Shown here one piece after another: positions 62,072 through 64,000 of a DNA stretch of 64,000 nt. Position numbers and translations under genes: made by a program. Every line of letters begins with the position of its first letter. Within the stretch, counting starts at the first letter, position 1. Origin of the DNA: Adiantum capillus-veneris (Eukaryota; Streptophyta; Polypodiopsida; Polypodiales; Pteridaceae); contig CM043952.1 of assembly GCA_014529385.2 (NCBI GenBank), positions 155,034,557 to 155,098,556 of the forward strand, read 5' to 3'. The notes beneath the pieces are model-generated. The model did no database searches. It was not told the origin of the DNA and worked only from the letters and a program-made list of their open reading frames with translations.

Positions 62072-63940
62072 TCATCTTAATTCATTAGAAAGTACAAACT
62101 CGTCCGTGAACAATGGACTGAGATACAATTTCTGTAAGTATGGAATCAGAATGTCTTCAAGGTAAAAATCGAAGGAATGCCCCTCGAAAGAAGGTGGTGA
62201 GATAGTTGTTCCCGGCGGATTTAGTTCTCCCTTTTCGGGAGTATCATCAATTAGTAGTGTATTAGTTGCATCAAAGGGTACACCGATTTGGCTAAACGGT
62301 TTGTACAAAAGAGGTAATCCTGGTTTTTTAGGGTGGTAGTGGCCCTCAACAGTAACGCATTTTCTTTGATCATACAAAAAGGCAAAATCTGACGTGTGAG
62401 CTTGGCATACACTACAAACTATTGCAACTAGTGGCGATAAGTTTTGCCTTTGCATTGAAGACCATATGCCAACTCTGAAGCGAGGAAGAAGAAACTCAAT
62501 AAACTCCTTGGTTCCTGGACGAACCACGACTCGACAAGTTCCCATCCGAAACGTTTGCAAATCCTCAAAGGGTCCTCTGTCACCGAGAGGCACCCGCATC
62601 AGCAGCAATCCATTGACGTCCAAGATAATCAACCTCTGTAAAAGTTGACAAGTACATATAAGTAGTTATAAGCTGAACATATTTTGCCATACTTGAATAG
62701 ACATTACCGGAACAACCGTATCTACAGGTAGCAAGGGTCCATACTGGGTCTCTGTAGTGTTCATGTCGTTGTTCCTCTCCTCCGCTTTATCTTCATAGTC
62801 ATCATTCAAATCTTCATCAGGGGTCTCCCCCATGGCCCTTTCTGCCTGATTCAAGGTTGATCGGCTTGCCTCATACATCCTTTCCTGATCCATATCATTT
62901 TGCTCGTCCCGAGGCCTGCTTTCCTCATCCATATCCTTTTGCTCATCTATAGGCCTGCTTTCCTCATCTTCGGTTTCAGCCATAGGCTCTTTTGGCTGTT
63001 CCACAGGCTGACTTGCCTCTTTTATTGTCTCCTCCGGTTGAACCTTAGCTGCTTCCATATGCTCATTTGTCCTTTCCTCATCCTCGACTCTTTGATCTTC
63101 TGCTGATATGACACCCTCGGCCCGATGCGATTCCACTGTATCGGATGTAGGGGTTTATCGTGGTGGCACGTCATGTTTTGTAAGATCAATAGTGCGCTCA
63201 TCCAAGCCGCTATCTTCAAGCTCTCTAGGGCTAGACATAGTAAGCAGGTGTTGTATTAAACTTACCCGATATCTTTGCAAATAATCATATGTGTAGTTTT
63301 TTAAAGCACTCTGCAAAATTGAAAGACCACATGATGAGAATTCTTTTATAGACTAAAACAAAACTAACTGAATGCATTGCAAAATGGGTACCTTAGTCAT
63401 GAAAGGTTTTAATGCAAAGTAGCTTTGCAGGACATATTCTGCATGGAGAAGACATCTCCAGCCGCAAGAATTCCCATCGGTTTGATTTGGGACAGGTACT
63501 TCTTTGATTGTGGCCTTGTATAGTTCATACCTTCCACATAGCTTGCCATAGGCAAGCAACAACCTCTTTATACAACTGCACAAGGCAATGTCAAGATGTT
63601 AGCATGAGGCTTCAAATTTACATGGATATCTATAATAAACACTTTCTGACACAAAACACTTACAGCCTAATTTCAGGGTGGGTTCCTTTTATTGAATTGA
63701 ACACCCACACTGCTGGTTGGTCAACATCAAGGCATATGAGACTCCAGTGATGGTTGTTCTCATATGGGAAGATGATCACAGTAACTTCCAGCATAGCACA
63801 GTGGCGGAACCAGCTCTCAAAGGTCCCAGATGGACTATTCTTTTGTCTAATAATTACAGACATTTGTGGATCAAGGAGAAACACCTCTGTGTGAGTGTGC
63901 AGTGGGAGTTGACTTTTGATCAGGCTGCAGAGACTCTACC
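62072..63940 (-). CDS. Ulp1-type protease fused to FCP1-like phosphatase, multi-exon, one stop
   Basis: Five visible exons on the minus strand: ~63940-63664, 63575-63392, 63310-63266, ~63225-62708 and 62635-62072, GT-AG borders with consistent phases. Exon 1 has N-N-H-H-W-S-L-I-C-L-D-V and V-F-N-S-I-K-G; exon 2 has N-Q-T-D-G-N-S-C-G-W. Together these give the His, Gln and Cys of a Ulp1 (C48) deSUMOylase-type protease, but Asn where the catalytic Asp is expected. Exon 4 is an acidic linker with a repeated E-E-S-R-P-x-D-E-Q motif and one TAA (63155-63157). Exon 5 is an FCP1/NIF-type HAD phosphatase domain: L-D-V-N-G-L-L-L, G-I-W-S-S, T-L-L-I-D-D-T-P-E-K. The N-terminal part runs off the window. 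The TAA may make it a pseudogene. Confidence 0.8.
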
Positions 63941-64000
63941 TGAGTTAGCAAACCTATTATCTGAGTTTTCAAAGCTAGCAAGATAGTAACACTTACTTAA

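Overview
This is a stretch of land-plant nuclear DNA built almost entirely of transposable elements, their fragments and simple repeats. The evidence is plant-type CACTA (En/Spm) transposase genes, LTR retrotransposons with tRNA-Met and tRNA-Asp type primer sites, GT-AG introns and very long CT, CA and TA microsatellites. I cannot name the species. No rRNA gene, intact tRNA gene or CRISPR array is visible, and no recognisable intact single-copy host gene.

Layout. 1-3.9 kb: the 5' end of a minus-strand LTR retrotransposon (gag, leader, primer site, LTR). 3.96-17.3 kb: a tandem array of units of about 190 bp, each with a (CA)n tract and a tRNA-like A-box/B-box pair on the minus strand. The array is interrupted by a solo LTR (7028-9261) related to the first LTR and by a pol-less gag element (9447-13988). 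17.3-33.6 kb: element A, an LTR element with tRNA-Asp type PBS, a leader of repeated palindromes and a decayed gag-protease frame. Nested in it are a complete CACTA transposon (18430-25965, TSD GAT) and a solo LTR (26337-28400). 33.6-35.3 kb: unassigned DNA. 35.3-47.2 kb: element B, a sister of A with both LTRs, also without a visible reverse transcriptase. 47.2-52.4 kb: an orphan exon, a hairpin MITE, a 167-bp CT tract, a broken histone H3-like gene and, just upstream on the same strand, a broken multi-exon gene that looks like a DDE/RNase H-fold transposase. 53.0-54.9 kb: RNase H-integrase remnant of a Ty3/gypsy element. 54.9-56.1 kb: compound microsatellites. 56.1-60.4 kb: mostly featureless. 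60.4-64 kb: two convergent spliced genes, an unknown 413-residue protein (+) and a chimera of a Ulp1-type protease, an acidic linker and an FCP1-like phosphatase (-).

Most interesting points: (1) the 5' LTR of the first element and its solo relative both carry a short ATG exon ending in a phase-0 splice donor; in the first element it joins gag in frame across the primer site. (2) A histone H3-like gene with a near-canonical N-terminal tail lies beside a transposase-like gene. (3) A protease-phosphatase fusion gene. (4) Regularly spaced 24-bp palindromes in retroelement leaders, one split by an LTR insertion at its centre. (5) A heavy-metal-associated (HMA) gene fragment captured inside the CACTA element. 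Many inferred stop codons are C-to-T changes (CGA, CAG, CAA to TGA, TAG, TAA), which fits decay of methylated DNA.
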